Shown: positions 16,520-24,934 of the stretch, piece after piece
Position numbering within the stretch: position 1 is the stretch's first letter
How the letters are laid out: every line of letters begins with the position of its first letter
Origin: Knoellia subterranea KCTC 19937
GTDB taxonomy: Bacteria; Actinomycetota; Actinomycetes; Actinomycetales; Dermatophilaceae
Length of the DNA stretch: 64,000 nucleotides
Reading direction: 5' to 3'
Assembly: GCF_000768685.1 (NCBI RefSeq)
Contig: NZ_AVPK01000002.1
Span: forward strand, 62,001 to 126,000
Notes under the pieces: model-generated
Databases searched by the model: none
Told to the model about the DNA's origin: nothing
The model's input: only the letters and a program-made list of their open reading frames with translations
Position numbers and translations under genes: made by a program

Positions 16520-17581
16520 GTGGTGTCCGGGGCCGGCCCGACGTGGCCTGATCTGCTGACCCGGCTCCTCGCCCGCGAGGATCTCTCGCTGGACGAGTCG
16601 CGCTGGGCCATGACGCGCATCATGGGCGGGGAGGCGTCCTCAGCTCAGGTCGCCGGCTTCCTCATGGCGCTGCGCTCCAAGGTCGAGTCCGTGGCCGAGG
16701 TGCGCGGTCTGGCCGATGTCATGCTCGAACATGCGCACCGGATCGAGATTCCCGGCGAGAGCATCGACATCTCGGGCACCGGTGGTGACCGATTCGGCAC
16801 CGTGAACATCTCGACGATGTCGTCGGTGGTCATCGCCTCGACGGGCCTGCGCGTCGTCAAGCACGGGAACCGGGCGGCCTCGTCGAAGTCGGGGTCGGCG
16901 GACGTCCTCGAATCTCTCGGGGTCAACCTCAGCCTCACCCCTGACCAGGTGCGCCGGGTCGGGCTCGATGCGGGTATCACCTTCTGCTTCGCCCAGACCT
17001 TCCACCCGTCGATGCGCCACGCCGGCCCGGCTCGTGCGGAACTGGGGGTCGGGACGGCGTTCAACCTGCTCGGACCGCTCACCAACCCGGCACAGCCGAC
17101 GTATGCCGCGGTCGGCGTCGCGGACGTTCGTTTCCTTCCCATCATTGCCGGGGTGTTCGCCGACAGGGGTCAGGTTGCGGCAGTCTTCCGCGGGGAGGAA
17201 GGCCTGGACGAGATGTCCATTGCCGGGCCGACCCGGGTGCTGTGGGTTCGCGAAGGCAAGGTCACCGAGACGATGGTGCACCCGAGCGACGTCGGTCTCG
17301 AGGTCTCGACGATCGACAGCATCAAGGGTGGGCTGGCCGACGAGAACGCGGAGGTTGCCCGTCGCGTGTTCGCGGGTGATCGTGGTCCGGCTCGGGACGC
17401 CGTTCTGCTCAATGCCGGTACCGCGCTCGCCGTCGCGTCCGGCGCGGACCACAGCACGGCCGCCGAGATCCACGACGCGATCGGGGACGGCGTGCAGCGT
17501 GCGGCTGCCGCGATCGATTCCGGCGAGGCGGCCGCCCAGCTGGAGCGCTGGATCGCGAGCAGCCGCGCCGTTGCCGACTGA
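16520..17581 (+). CDS. trpD: Anthranilate phosphoribosyltransferase
   Basis: Second step of tryptophan synthesis: anthranilate plus PRPP. 353 residues. The PRPP and substrate motifs are clear: DISGTGGDRFGTVNIST (about residues 88-104), KHGNRAASSKSGSADVLESL (about 114-133), and the Asp-Glu metal-binding region in GEEGLDEMSI. The start is GTG at 16520 or 16523. It stands apart from other trp genes, as in mycobacteria next to ctaE (Rv2192c). Probably co-transcribed with the upstream receiver-like gene. Confidence 0.95.
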   Translation: MVSGAGPTWPDLLTRLLAREDLSLDESRWAMTRIMGGEASSAQVAGFLMALRSKVESVAEVRGLADVMLEHAHRIEIPGESIDISGTGGDRFGTVNISTMSSVVIASTGLRVVKHGNRAASSKSGSADVLESLGVNLSLTPDQVRRVGLDAGITFCFAQTFHPSMRHAGPARAELGVGTAFNLLGPLTNPAQPTYAAVGVADVRFLPIIAGVFADRGQVAAVFRGEEGLDEMSIAGPTRVLWVREGKVTETMVHPSDVGLEVSTIDSIKGGLADENAEVARRVFAGDRGPARDAVLLNAGTALAVASGADHSTAAEIHDAIGDGVQRAAAAIDSGEAAAQLERWIASSRAVAD

Positions 17582-17637
17582 CGACACCGCGACGGGGCTG
17601 GTGATGTCCTGAGCCCGAGGCTCCAGGCGTCCGGGGT

Positions 17638-17916
17638 TTACTCGAGCCCGAGGCTGAACGCGGCCTCGAGGTCGTGCTTGGAGTACGTCTGGAAGGCGAT
17701 GTGCGTGGCTGTGCCGGTCACGCCCTGGACCTTGTTGAGCCGGTCGGCGATGACGTTGGCCAGTTCGTCGTGCTGTCGGACGCGCACCATGGCGATGAGA
17801 TCGGCGTCGCCTGCGACGGAGTAGACCTCGCTCACACCCTCGAGTTCGGCCACTTCCTGGGCGACTTCGGGGATGCGGTTGACCTCGGCAGTGATGAGAA
17901 CGATGGCGGTGATCAC
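17638..17916 (-). CDS. Stand-alone Lrp/AsnC ligand-binding (RAM) domain protein
   Basis: 92-residue protein equal to the C-terminal effector domain of Lrp/AsnC regulators without the DNA-binding half: ITAIVLITAEVNRIPEVAQE, the VYSVAGDADLIAMVRV strand pair, and a final THIAFQTYSKHDLEAAF. Such proteins form amino-acid-binding oligomers. Placement beside trpD suggests an amino-acid-sensing role, but there is no direct evidence. The ATG start is well placed and the length is typical. Confidence 0.9.
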   Translation of the reverse strand: MITAIVLITAEVNRIPEVAQEVAELEGVSEVYSVAGDADLIAMVRVRQHDELANVIADRLNKVQGVTGTATHIAFQTYSKHDLEAAFSLGLE

Positions 17917-17961
17917 GATCGGCAGCCTAGTCGGGTGAGCGGACCCACTGCCTCACGCGGG

Positions 17962-18008
17962 TTCCTCTCACCTCGCCTGATCGCGGCGATCAGGCGACGT
18001 GAGAGGAA
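17962..18008. terminator. 47-bp near-perfect palindrome, probable terminator
   Basis: Two 23-base arms (17962-17984 and 17986-18008) with one mismatch around a single central base. It lies 25 bases beyond the stop of the minus-strand exonuclease gene and upstream of the Lrp-like gene, so it probably ends the exonuclease transcript. No T tract. Confidence 0.65.
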
Positions 18009-18032
18009 GCCACTTCGGGCGGGAAAGTCTCG

Positions 18033-19748
18033 TCAGGCGGTGCGGAAGCCCGCCGACTGGCGCCGTGAGGCCTCGACCGGCTCGAGGGCGTGCCGGACGC
18101 CGGTGGCTCCGCCGACGGGGCAGGTCCATTGGCCCTCGATGTCGACGACCCGCACACCGGGCGCGTCGAGCCACCGCAGGATGCGCTCGCTCTCCTCGGG
18201 GGTCGCGGCCGTCGATGGAGGCAGGGGAGCAGCCACCACTTCGGCGCTGGCCCGCAGCGCGTCGATGTAGGGCATCGGGTCCGCGCCGCGGGGGGCCAGA
18301 GTGCTGCCGGCGAGGCGGCCATGGCGGATGCACATGATCTCCCAGCCGCCGGTTTCGCCCCGTCGCGCCGCGACGAGTTCGGCAGTGCGGGACAGCGGGT
18401 CGAGGCGTTGGGCACGCGAAGCGCCGCGCACGAGGCTGAGCATGCGGTCGCGCACGACTCCGGCGTCCTCGTAGCGCTCCTGATCAGCGAGCCGGTCCAT
18501 GCGTTCACGCCACGTCGAGACGGCAGCTGACGCGTCACCGGCGAGCAGTGCCACTGCCTCGGCGACGACAGCCGCGTAGTCCTCGACGCTCTGCGCTCCG
18601 GTGCACGGCGCACCGCACCGGCCCATGTCGGCCAGAGCGCACGCGGATCGCGGTGTGGTCGTCGACAACCGTTCGAGGCATTGGCGCAGGGGCACGATCT
18701 CGTGGACCGCGGCCACGGCATCGCCCGCCGTGCCCCGGGAGGCGAACGGGCCGATGTAGCGCGTGTCGTCGTCGGCGACCTGACGCACGATCGACAGTCG
18801 AGGGAAGGGCTCGACCGTGAGCTTGACCCACCAGGCGCGCTCGGGGTTGCGGGACCTCCGGTTGTAGCGCGGCTTGTGCTCGGCGATGAGGCGCAGCTCG
18901 CGCACCTCTGCCTCGAGTGGGGTGGCGCAGACGATCGGAGTGACCGACTCGGCGAGCCGCACCATCTCGGCCATGCGTCGACGCTGCTCGGAGGCCGTGA
19001 AGTAGCTGCGCACCCGGGTGCGGATCGACACCGAGGTGCCGACGTAGAGCACGCGGCCCTGACCGTCCTTGAAGAGGTAGACCCCCGGCGCCTCCGGCAG
19101 GCCGTCGGCCAGGTGGCGCTTGCGTCGGGTCGCGGGGGACACCTTCGACGAATAGGCCCTGAGCTCCTCGAGTGAGTGCACGCCGAGCGAGCCCACCCGC
19201 GCGATCAGGCCGTGGAGCACATCCACGGTGGCCCGGGCGTCGTGGAGGGCTCGGTGGTCAGGGGTGGTGGTCGCGCCGAAAAGCCTTGCGAGAGAACCCA
19301 ATCGGTGGTTGGGAGCTTCGTCCCGCCCGACGAGTTGGCGAGCGAGGTGCACGGTGTCGACGACGGGGAAGCGTGGCCAGTCGCGATCGGCGCGGGCGCA
19401 CGCCGCCTTGAGGAACGAGATGTCGAAGCCGGCATTGTGCGCCACCAGCACGGAACCGGCCGCGAACTCGAGGAAGGACACGAGCGCCGATTCGACGACC
19501 GGCGCGTCACGGACCATCGAGTCGGTGATGCCCGTCAGTGCCTGGATGAAGGCGGGGATCGGCTCCCCGGGATTGACGAAGGTCTGGAACTCGCCCAGCA
19601 CCTCGCCACCGCACACCTTGACGGCACCGATCTCCGTGATGCCGCATTCGCTCGGGCTCCCGCCCGTCGTCTCGAGGTCCACCACGACGAACGTCACGCC
19701 GGACAGTGGGGTGCCCAGGTCGTCGAGGGTGCCCTGGACCATCTGCAT
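18033..19748 (-). CDS. DEDD exonuclease / GIY-YIG (UvrC-like) fusion nuclease
   Basis: 571-residue two-nuclease protein. The N-terminal DnaQ-like 3'-5' exonuclease domain (about 17-180) keeps its acidic residues in VVDLETTGG, AHNAGFDISFL and HRALHDARATVD. A GIY-YIG domain follows (about 215-300): APGVYLFKDGQGRVLYVG, an Arg-rich helix, and the catalytic Glu region ELRLIAEHKPRYN. A UVR-like motif LADQERYEDAGVVRD lies near 415. It lacks the C-terminal RNase H-like and HhH domains of true UvrC. It matches the mycobacterial Rv2191 arrangement and genomic position. The ATG at 19748 is chosen over upstream frame extension. Role presumably in DNA repair or processing (inference). Confidence 0.9.
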   Translation of the reverse strand: MQMVQGTLDDLGTPLSGVTFVVVDLETTGGSPSECGITEIGAVKVCGGEVLGEFQTFVNPGEPIPAFIQALTGITDSMVRDAPVVESALVSFLEFAAGSVLVAHNAGFDISFLKAACARADRDWPRFPVVDTVHLARQLVGRDEAPNHRLGSLARLFGATTTPDHRALHDARATVDVLHGLIARVGSLGVHSLEELRAYSSKVSPATRRKRHLADGLPEAPGVYLFKDGQGRVLYVGTSVSIRTRVRSYFTASEQRRRMAEMVRLAESVTPIVCATPLEAEVRELRLIAEHKPRYNRRSRNPERAWWVKLTVEPFPRLSIVRQVADDDTRYIGPFASRGTAGDAVAAVHEIVPLRQCLERLSTTTPRSACALADMGRCGAPCTGAQSVEDYAAVVAEAVALLAGDASAAVSTWRERMDRLADQERYEDAGVVRDRMLSLVRGASRAQRLDPLSRTAELVAARRGETGGWEIMCIRHGRLAGSTLAPRGADPMPYIDALRASAEVVAAPLPPSTAATPEESERILRWLDAPGVRVVDIEGQWTCPVGGATGVRHALEPVEASRRQSAGFRTA

Positions 19749-19862
19749 GACTGAGAGGCTAGGTCGAGGGTCCGACACTCCGCGGGAGGCAGGACCGGTT
19801 CGGGATGGCTGTCGGTGGCGACTTCTAGCGTGGGCGGCGCCCACCACGAAAGGGGTGACGAC

Positions 19863-20120
19863 ATGAACCACGACCTGACTCACACCAGCCTGACCATCCT
19901 CTGTGCGCGCTGCCCGGTGCGCGACCTCCAGTGCGGCGACTGCATGGTGACCGCGCTGGTCGACCCCGGCTCCATGGGGCTGGGTGCCGACCTCCACCTC
20001 GACGCCGACGAACGCGCGGCTGTCACGGCCTGCGTGCGGGCCGGACTCATCACGGCCGAGGCGGCTGCGACCGTGCGGGCCGAGCGGGTGCCGTTCGACC
20101 TAGGACATGCGGTGGGCTGA
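19863..20120 (+). CDS. Small Cys-rich conserved protein
   Basis: 85-residue protein with four to five cysteines in the first third, CARCPVRDLQCGDCMVTAL (about residues 14-32), suggesting a small zinc site. The rest is helical: DADERAAVTACVRAGLITAE. The ATG follows GAAAGGGG at good spacing. It lies just upstream of a secreted peptidase-like gene and opposite the exonuclease gene. I recognise it only as a conserved actinobacterial hypothetical; no function is known. Confidence 0.75.
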   Translation: MNHDLTHTSLTILCARCPVRDLQCGDCMVTALVDPGSMGLGADLHLDADERAAVTACVRAGLITAEAAATVRAERVPFDLGHAVG

Positions 20121-20135
20121 CGTCCGCCTGACACC

Positions 20136-21131
20136 ATGGGTCCCGTGACCCTGACCCACCTCCCGAAGCGGGTTCCGATCGCGCGGATCGTCCTCGCGGT
20201 TGGCCTCGTCGCCAGCCCGGTCACGGCCTGCGACCGGGCCAAGCCCACGGTGGCATCGTCCGCCTCGGTGAGTGCACCGACCGCGCCCGAGGTCGCGACC
20301 CCTGCACCGGCACTCACGACGACAGCGTCCGCCGTCCCGCCTCAGGCCGGTTCGTCGAGGCCGACGGCCCCGGCGGGATCCACCACCGTCACGGGACGCG
20401 CGAGCACGGTCACCGGCACGGTCGACAGGGCGACGCTGACGGCATACGCACAGATGGCCGACTCAGCGGTCGCGGAGGTGAGTGAACGCTGGAAGCGCAC
20501 GTGGCCGCGCCGAGTGGTGATCATCGCGCCCCGCGATGCGGCGCAGTTCCGCGAGCAGGTGGGGCGCGCCGATGACCTCGGCCAGGTCGCGGCGATCACG
20601 GACGGTCCGATCGGCCCGCATGGTCGAGCCACCGGAGATCGGATCGTCCTCAATCCGGACGCGTTCGCACGGCTCACCGCAGAGGGGCGACAGTTCGTGC
20701 TCACCCACGAGACCACCCACGTCGCCGTCCGCAGTTCGCTGGCCGGCGCCGCGCCGTTGTGGCTCGTCGAGGGCTACGCCGACCACGTCGGCTATTCCGG
20801 ATCCGACCGGAGCCGGACCGACCTTGCGGCATCCCTGCTCGAGCGCGTGCGCTCCGGGAAGGGCCCGACCCGTCTGCCGACGCAGGGCGACTTCGACCCG
20901 GCGCAGGGCGAGATCGCACCGACCTACCTCGGGGCCTGGCTCGCCGTCGACCTCATCGCGAGCAGGTATGGCGAGGGCACGCTGCGACGCTTCTACGAGG
21001 CGTCGACGGTGACGGACTCCTCGGCGGCGGCCGACACCGCAACCGACCGCGCCTTCGTCGACGTCCTCGGGACAACGCGGGCGGCGTTCACGAAGTCGTG
21101 GCTCGCCGAACTGGATCGGCTCGCCGGATAG
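20136..21131 (+). CDS. Exported peptidase MA-like lipoprotein
   Basis: 331-residue predicted lipoprotein: signal helix ARIVLAVGLVASPVTAC ending in a lipobox-like Cys (about residue 32), then a Ser/Thr/Pro/Ala linker to about residue 90, then a gluzincin-like domain with LTHETTHVAVR (HExxH-type, about 190) and the downstream glutamate in WLVEGYADHVGY. This pattern fits the peptidase MA superfamily. It probably acts outside the membrane on an unknown substrate. The gap to the small Cys-rich gene is 15 bases, suggesting co-transcription. The ATG at 20136 or GTG at 20145 could be the start. Confidence 0.8.
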   Translation: MGPVTLTHLPKRVPIARIVLAVGLVASPVTACDRAKPTVASSASVSAPTAPEVATPAPALTTTASAVPPQAGSSRPTAPAGSTTVTGRASTVTGTVDRATLTAYAQMADSAVAEVSERWKRTWPRRVVIIAPRDAAQFREQVGRADDLGQVAAITDGPIGPHGRATGDRIVLNPDAFARLTAEGRQFVLTHETTHVAVRSSLAGAAPLWLVEGYADHVGYSGSDRSRTDLAASLLERVRSGKGPTRLPTQGDFDPAQGEIAPTYLGAWLAVDLIASRYGEGTLRRFYEASTVTDSSAAADTATDRAFVDVLGTTRAAFTKSWLAELDRLAG

Positions 21132-21156
21132 TTCGGGTTCGGCCGCTGACGACCGA

Positions 21157-21189
21157 ACGGCCCGGGCACCGCAGTGGTGCCCGGGCCGT
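21157..21189. terminator. Bidirectional terminator
   Basis: Perfect 14-bp inverted repeat (21157-21170 and 21176-21189) with a GCAGT loop between two convergent secreted-protease genes. Confidence 0.85.
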
Positions 21190-21213
21190 CCTCGTCCAGC
21201 CGACCGGAACGGA

Positions 21214-22983
21214 TCAGCCGTTGACCTTGACCGTCATCTTGCCGGTCTGGTTGCTCTGCACGACGCGGATCTTCACGCCGACACCCGCAACCTTGACGCT
21301 GCCCTGAGGATTGGCCGGGTCGTAGTAGCGGTTCGGGTCGCTGTCGTCGAACACCGGAACCGGTGCCTGAGCCGGCAGGTCGAACGTCGTCATCACGTCC
21401 CCGACCTCGCGGTGCAGCGAGATGGGATCGGTGGCCTGGACGCCGAACGTCGAGTCGAACGTCTGGATCCGGTTGCGAGTCAGGGCACCGTCACTCCAGC
21501 GTGTGGCCATGGGCCGCGCGTCCACGGGGAGGATGCGCCCTGTGCCGGGGTGCGTTCGCGTGTTGTTGTTCGAGACCGCAGTGTTCCAATAGCTCACGAG
21601 GAGCCCGTCCTGGTAGGGGAAGTGCTCGACCCAGTTGGGCTTCGTCACACCCCAGCCGAAGTTGTACGGCCCCGGCTTGAGCGTCGCGTCGTAGCCGGTG
21701 TACTGCCGGTTCTCTGCGATGTAGTAGCGGTCGCGTCCGTTGGCATCCTTGGGGAGGGTGACGACGAGTGCCTGCTGCTTCTTCGTGGCGTGCGCCGATG
21801 GGCCGAGCATGACCGCGACATCGACCGCGTCGTGCGGCACGGTCACGTAGTCGAGCCACCCGAGTTGGAGCTTCTCCCACGCGCCCATGTGGTTCGGCGT
21901 CGTGCCGATCGAGTCCTGTCCGTGGCCGAGCCACGAGCCCGAGCTCATGAGTGTCCAGAAGCCGGTCCCGTTCTCGCCACCGCTCGTGTCGTAGAGGTCG
22001 GGAAGCCCGAGGTCGTGGCCGAACTCGTGGGCAAAGACGCCGAGTCCGCCGTTCTCCGGCTCGGTCGTGTAGTCACGGATCCACAGGCCGGTGTTGCCGA
22101 TCTGAACTCCGCCGTTGCGGTTCCACTCGGGTCCGCCGCCGGAGCGCTGCCCCACGGACCAGCGGTGCGACCAGATCGTCCACTCGGGCGCGCCGGCCTC
22201 CTCGCCCTCTCCGGCGTGAACCGCCTGGAAGTGGTCGATGTAGCCGTCCGGCTCGGTGAAGACGCCGTCCTTGTCGTAGTCGAAGCGGTCCCACTGGTCG
22301 AACTCACGCAGGTATGCCGTGATGTCCGCGTCGGTCTTGCCGCTCGCCTTCTGGTGCTCGTACCAAGCGGTGGCACCGTCCTGGATGAACCGGGTCATGT
22401 CGGTCTGGCTCTCGGTCTGGCCGTAGCTCGCCGAGTTGTAGGGAACGGTGACCCACTCGGAGGTGTCGCCCTTGACGGTGTAGCGTCCGCTCGACATCTC
22501 CTTGTAGACGCTCGACATGGACTCGCCGTCGCCGAAGAACATGTCCTGGAAGTGGTCGCGGTTGAAGTCATCGACCCAGTACGTGGTGTTGTCCACCGCC
22601 CGGTCCGGCTCGGGGATCTCGTTGTGCTGCGGGCCCGTCGGAGCTGTCGGGAATCGGCTGTCGACCTGGTCGCCGAACTCGATGAGGAACGTCAGGATGC
22701 TGTCCGTGGACTGCAGGCCGTACTGCGCCCACTGACCGGGAGAGATCTGGACGGATTTGCCGCTGCCCTTGGTGACGGGCTTGGCCTCACCCTGCAGGAC
22801 CTGTGAGACGGCCTCCTCGACTGCCGCCCGCCGGGCGTCGTTCTGTTCGTCGGGTCGGTCGTCGATCCGCTGAGGCGCCGTGTCACTCCGATCGGGAGTG
22901 GCCGTGGCGGATTGTCCCGGAGCGAGCGCCGCGGCCGCTGCAACGGCTACGCCCACGAGGATTCGCGATCTGCTGTGTCGCAC
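21214..22983 (-). CDS. Secreted M6-family metalloprotease (immune inhibitor A-like)
   Basis: 589-residue secreted protease. The GTG at 22983 is preceded by a near-consensus AAGGAGG, so it is preferred over the upstream start at 23004. Signal peptide: RHSRSRILVGVAVAAAAALA with cleavage near GQSATA. A pro-region follows, then the catalytic domain with FAHEFGHDLGLPDLYD (about residues 317-332), the zinc motif plus downstream Asp of M6 enzymes. An EF-hand-like acidic stretch FDYDKDGVFTEPDGYID (about 234-250) may bind Ca2+. The C-terminal beta-rich region has no clear binding domain. Substrates are extracellular proteins in this family. Confidence 0.9.
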   Translation of the reverse strand: MRHSRSRILVGVAVAAAAALAPGQSATATPDRSDTAPQRIDDRPDEQNDARRAAVEEAVSQVLQGEAKPVTKGSGKSVQISPGQWAQYGLQSTDSILTFLIEFGDQVDSRFPTAPTGPQHNEIPEPDRAVDNTTYWVDDFNRDHFQDMFFGDGESMSSVYKEMSSGRYTVKGDTSEWVTVPYNSASYGQTESQTDMTRFIQDGATAWYEHQKASGKTDADITAYLREFDQWDRFDYDKDGVFTEPDGYIDHFQAVHAGEGEEAGAPEWTIWSHRWSVGQRSGGGPEWNRNGGVQIGNTGLWIRDYTTEPENGGLGVFAHEFGHDLGLPDLYDTSGGENGTGFWTLMSSGSWLGHGQDSIGTTPNHMGAWEKLQLGWLDYVTVPHDAVDVAVMLGPSAHATKKQQALVVTLPKDANGRDRYYIAENRQYTGYDATLKPGPYNFGWGVTKPNWVEHFPYQDGLLVSYWNTAVSNNNTRTHPGTGRILPVDARPMATRWSDGALTRNRIQTFDSTFGVQATDPISLHREVGDVMTTFDLPAQAPVPVFDDSDPNRYYDPANPQGSVKVAGVGVKIRVVQSNQTGKMTVKVNG

Positions 22984-23196
22984 GTGAAACCTCCTTGGCC
23001 CCACCGTCGAGGATGGGGCCTCTCAGTGAGATCGCGCCCCTGTGAAGTGTTGGGGCGCTGGCCGCCGGGCGACGGTTGGAGGGGAGTCCAGGGTGGCAGT
23101 GTGACTTCCGCCATAGTTCTTTTCTGTCGAGCAGCGTTACGGGACAACCGTATTCACGACGCGTCGGAGTGAACACGCCGCGCAGGCCTCGAGGGC

Positions 23197-24585
23197 TCAG
23201 GGCTCGGCGCGTTGGTGACGCCGGGCCGGAACGGCGAGTGAGATGGCGACGAGCGCGGCGCTCAGCCAGTACTGGTTGTAGAACGCCTGCTTGTTGACGA
23301 GGTTGGCGGCGAGGAGGACGAAGGCGAACCAGCGCAGCAGTTCGTCGAGGCCGGGTTGACGGCGGTGGATGAGCCACGCAGCCGTCCCCAGTGCGCCGAC
23401 GACGACGATGCCGGTCACCCAGAACGGCAGAGTGATGCCGTGCTCGTTGAGGAAGTACAGGTACCACGTGTTGGCGAACCGGATCGGGTGGAAGCCGACG
23501 AGCAGCGTGACGGTGTCGTGGACGAAGTCCTTCGGCGACGCGAGAAACCAGGGCGCGATGAGCACCCCGGTCAGCGCGCCGGTGGCGATCGCACGCTTCA
23601 CCCCGAACGGCCGCCACAGCAGGAGCAGGGGCAGGAGCAGTGCCAGGTGCTGCTTGCTCGCGCAGGCGAGTGCGAGCGGCACGATCGCCCACCACGCGTG
23701 ACCGCGCCGCACGAGGACGGCCCACCACACGATGCCCGTCGCGAGCAGCGGCTCGGTCCACGCCTGGTCGATCTGAGTGAGGGTTCCGGGCGCGACGACG
23801 AGGGCCGTGACCGGGATGGCCGCACGCAGCGCCGAGGCGCACATACTCGACTCATCGTCGCCGCGACGGGGACGCGCGAGGGCCCAGATGCCGGCGAAGA
23901 GCACCACGGACCAGAACGCCAGCGCCCACCGGACGTCCCCACCGATCCACCGACCCGGCGCGAGCAGCACGGTCGTCCACGGCAGGTAGGTGAACGCGTC
24001 CTGGATGCCGGGGGAGTCGGTCCAGTTCATGTCGTAGAAGTTCTCGCCGCGCGCGAGCGCATCGCTGGCCTGCTGGAGCGTCACCCAGACGTCGATCTTG
24101 GGAGCGGGGTCGCCGATCGTCGCGATGGTTGCGGTGACGACGTGGCCGAGAACCGCCAGCAGGTATGCCGTCCGCGCCCGTGCCGCTGTCGGCTGCACCA
24201 GGAGTGCCGCGCCACCGAGACCGACCACACTCAGCGTCACCAGGGAGGCCGTGAGCGAACCTCCTCGGAGGTAGCTGAACAGCGGAACCAGCCACGTGAT
24301 GACGACGGACGCCACGAGCACCGTTGGTGCGAGCAGCGGTGGGACAGAACGAATTTCGCTGCGTCGCCACAACCACACACCCAGTCCGGTTGCAGCAACG
24401 CTGAGCGTGATGACGATCGGGAAGCGGAAGCGCACGACGCTCCACTGAAGGACGCCAAGGTAGGCGAGCCAGAGCACGGCAAGCGCCCACGCGGCATACC
24501 TGTCGGCGAAGCCTGCGGACGTCGCGGGTCGTGGGGAAGTCTCCCCACGACCCGCGACATCGTGCGCGTCAGCCGCCGTACTCAA
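23197..24585 (-). CDS. DUF2029/GT87-type polyprenol-dependent mannosyltransferase-like membrane protein
   Basis: 462-residue protein with about 10-12 membrane helices and the GT-C pattern: acidic residues after helix 1 in KIDVWVTLQQASDALARG (about residues 140-157), ENFYDMNW, then DQAWTEPLLATGIVWWAV and KQHLALLLPLLLL. It probably transfers a sugar from a polyprenyl-phosphate donor outside the membrane; Rv2181 in mycobacteria is an alpha-1,2-mannosyltransferase in the same neighbourhood. The TTG start at 24585 has GAGGAGG 8 bases upstream, inside the last 88-bp repeat copy. A strong hairpin then lies within codons 9-21, so a GTG at 24477 is a possible alternative. Confidence 0.78.
   Translation of the reverse strand: MSTAADAHDVAGRGETSPRPATSAGFADRYAAWALAVLWLAYLGVLQWSVVRFRFPIVITLSVAATGLGVWLWRRSEIRSVPPLLAPTVLVASVVITWLVPLFSYLRGGSLTASLVTLSVVGLGGAALLVQPTAARARTAYLLAVLGHVVTATIATIGDPAPKIDVWVTLQQASDALARGENFYDMNWTDSPGIQDAFTYLPWTTVLLAPGRWIGGDVRWALAFWSVVLFAGIWALARPRRGDDESSMCASALRAAIPVTALVVAPGTLTQIDQAWTEPLLATGIVWWAVLVRRGHAWWAIVPLALACASKQHLALLLPLLLLWRPFGVKRAIATGALTGVLIAPWFLASPKDFVHDTVTLLVGFHPIRFANTWYLYFLNEHGITLPFWVTGIVVVGALGTAAWLIHRRQPGLDELLRWFAFVLLAANLVNKQAFYNQYWLSAALVAISLAVPARRHQRAEP
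24523..24560. terminator. 17-bp perfect stem hairpin in the 5' end of the GT87 gene
   Basis: Arms 24523-24539 and 24544-24560 are exact complements with a 4-base loop. If translation begins at TTG 24585 the hairpin lies inside the coding region; otherwise it would end the fadD transcript. Its strength and place suggest attenuation or termination. No T tract. Confidence 0.6.
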
Positions 24586-24934
24586 TGCGGCGGCCTCCTC
24601 ATCCGTTCCGCTGCGCCGGGACTCCTTCGTCGCCCCAACGCTCCACCACTTCTTCGTCAGCCGCCGTACTCAATGCGGCGGCCTCCTCATCCGTTCCGCT
24701 GCGCCGGGACTCCTTCGTCGCCCCAACGCTCCACCACTTCTTCGTCAGCCGCCGTACTCAATGCGGCGGCCTCCTCATCCGTTCCGCTGCGCCGGGACTC
24801 CTTCGTCGCCCCAACGCTCCACCACTTCTTCGTCAGCCGCCGTACTCAATGCGGCGGCCTCCTCATCCGTTCCGCTGCGCCGGGACTCCTTCGTCGCCCC
24901 AACGCTCCACCACTTCTTCGTCAGCCGCCGTACT
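24570..24934. repeat. 88-bp tandem repeat, four copies plus a 13-base partial
   Basis: Copies begin at 24570, 24658, 24746 and 24834; a partial fifth at 24922 merges with the fadD 3' end. The full copies look identical. Read on the minus strand, each copy has GAGGAGG, an 8-base spacer, a TTG start and a 24-codon frame closed by a TGA just before the next GAGGAGG. Each also holds a 6-bp GCCGCC/GGCGGC hairpin. The fadD 3' end and the GT87 5' end share AGTACGGCGGCTGACG, which probably seeded the duplications. The 335 bases between the two genes hold nothing else. Confidence 0.95.

Noticed and set aside
24570-24934. Tandem array as a CRISPR
   Set aside because: The 88-bp copies are contiguous and identical with no variable spacers, and no cas genes are present.
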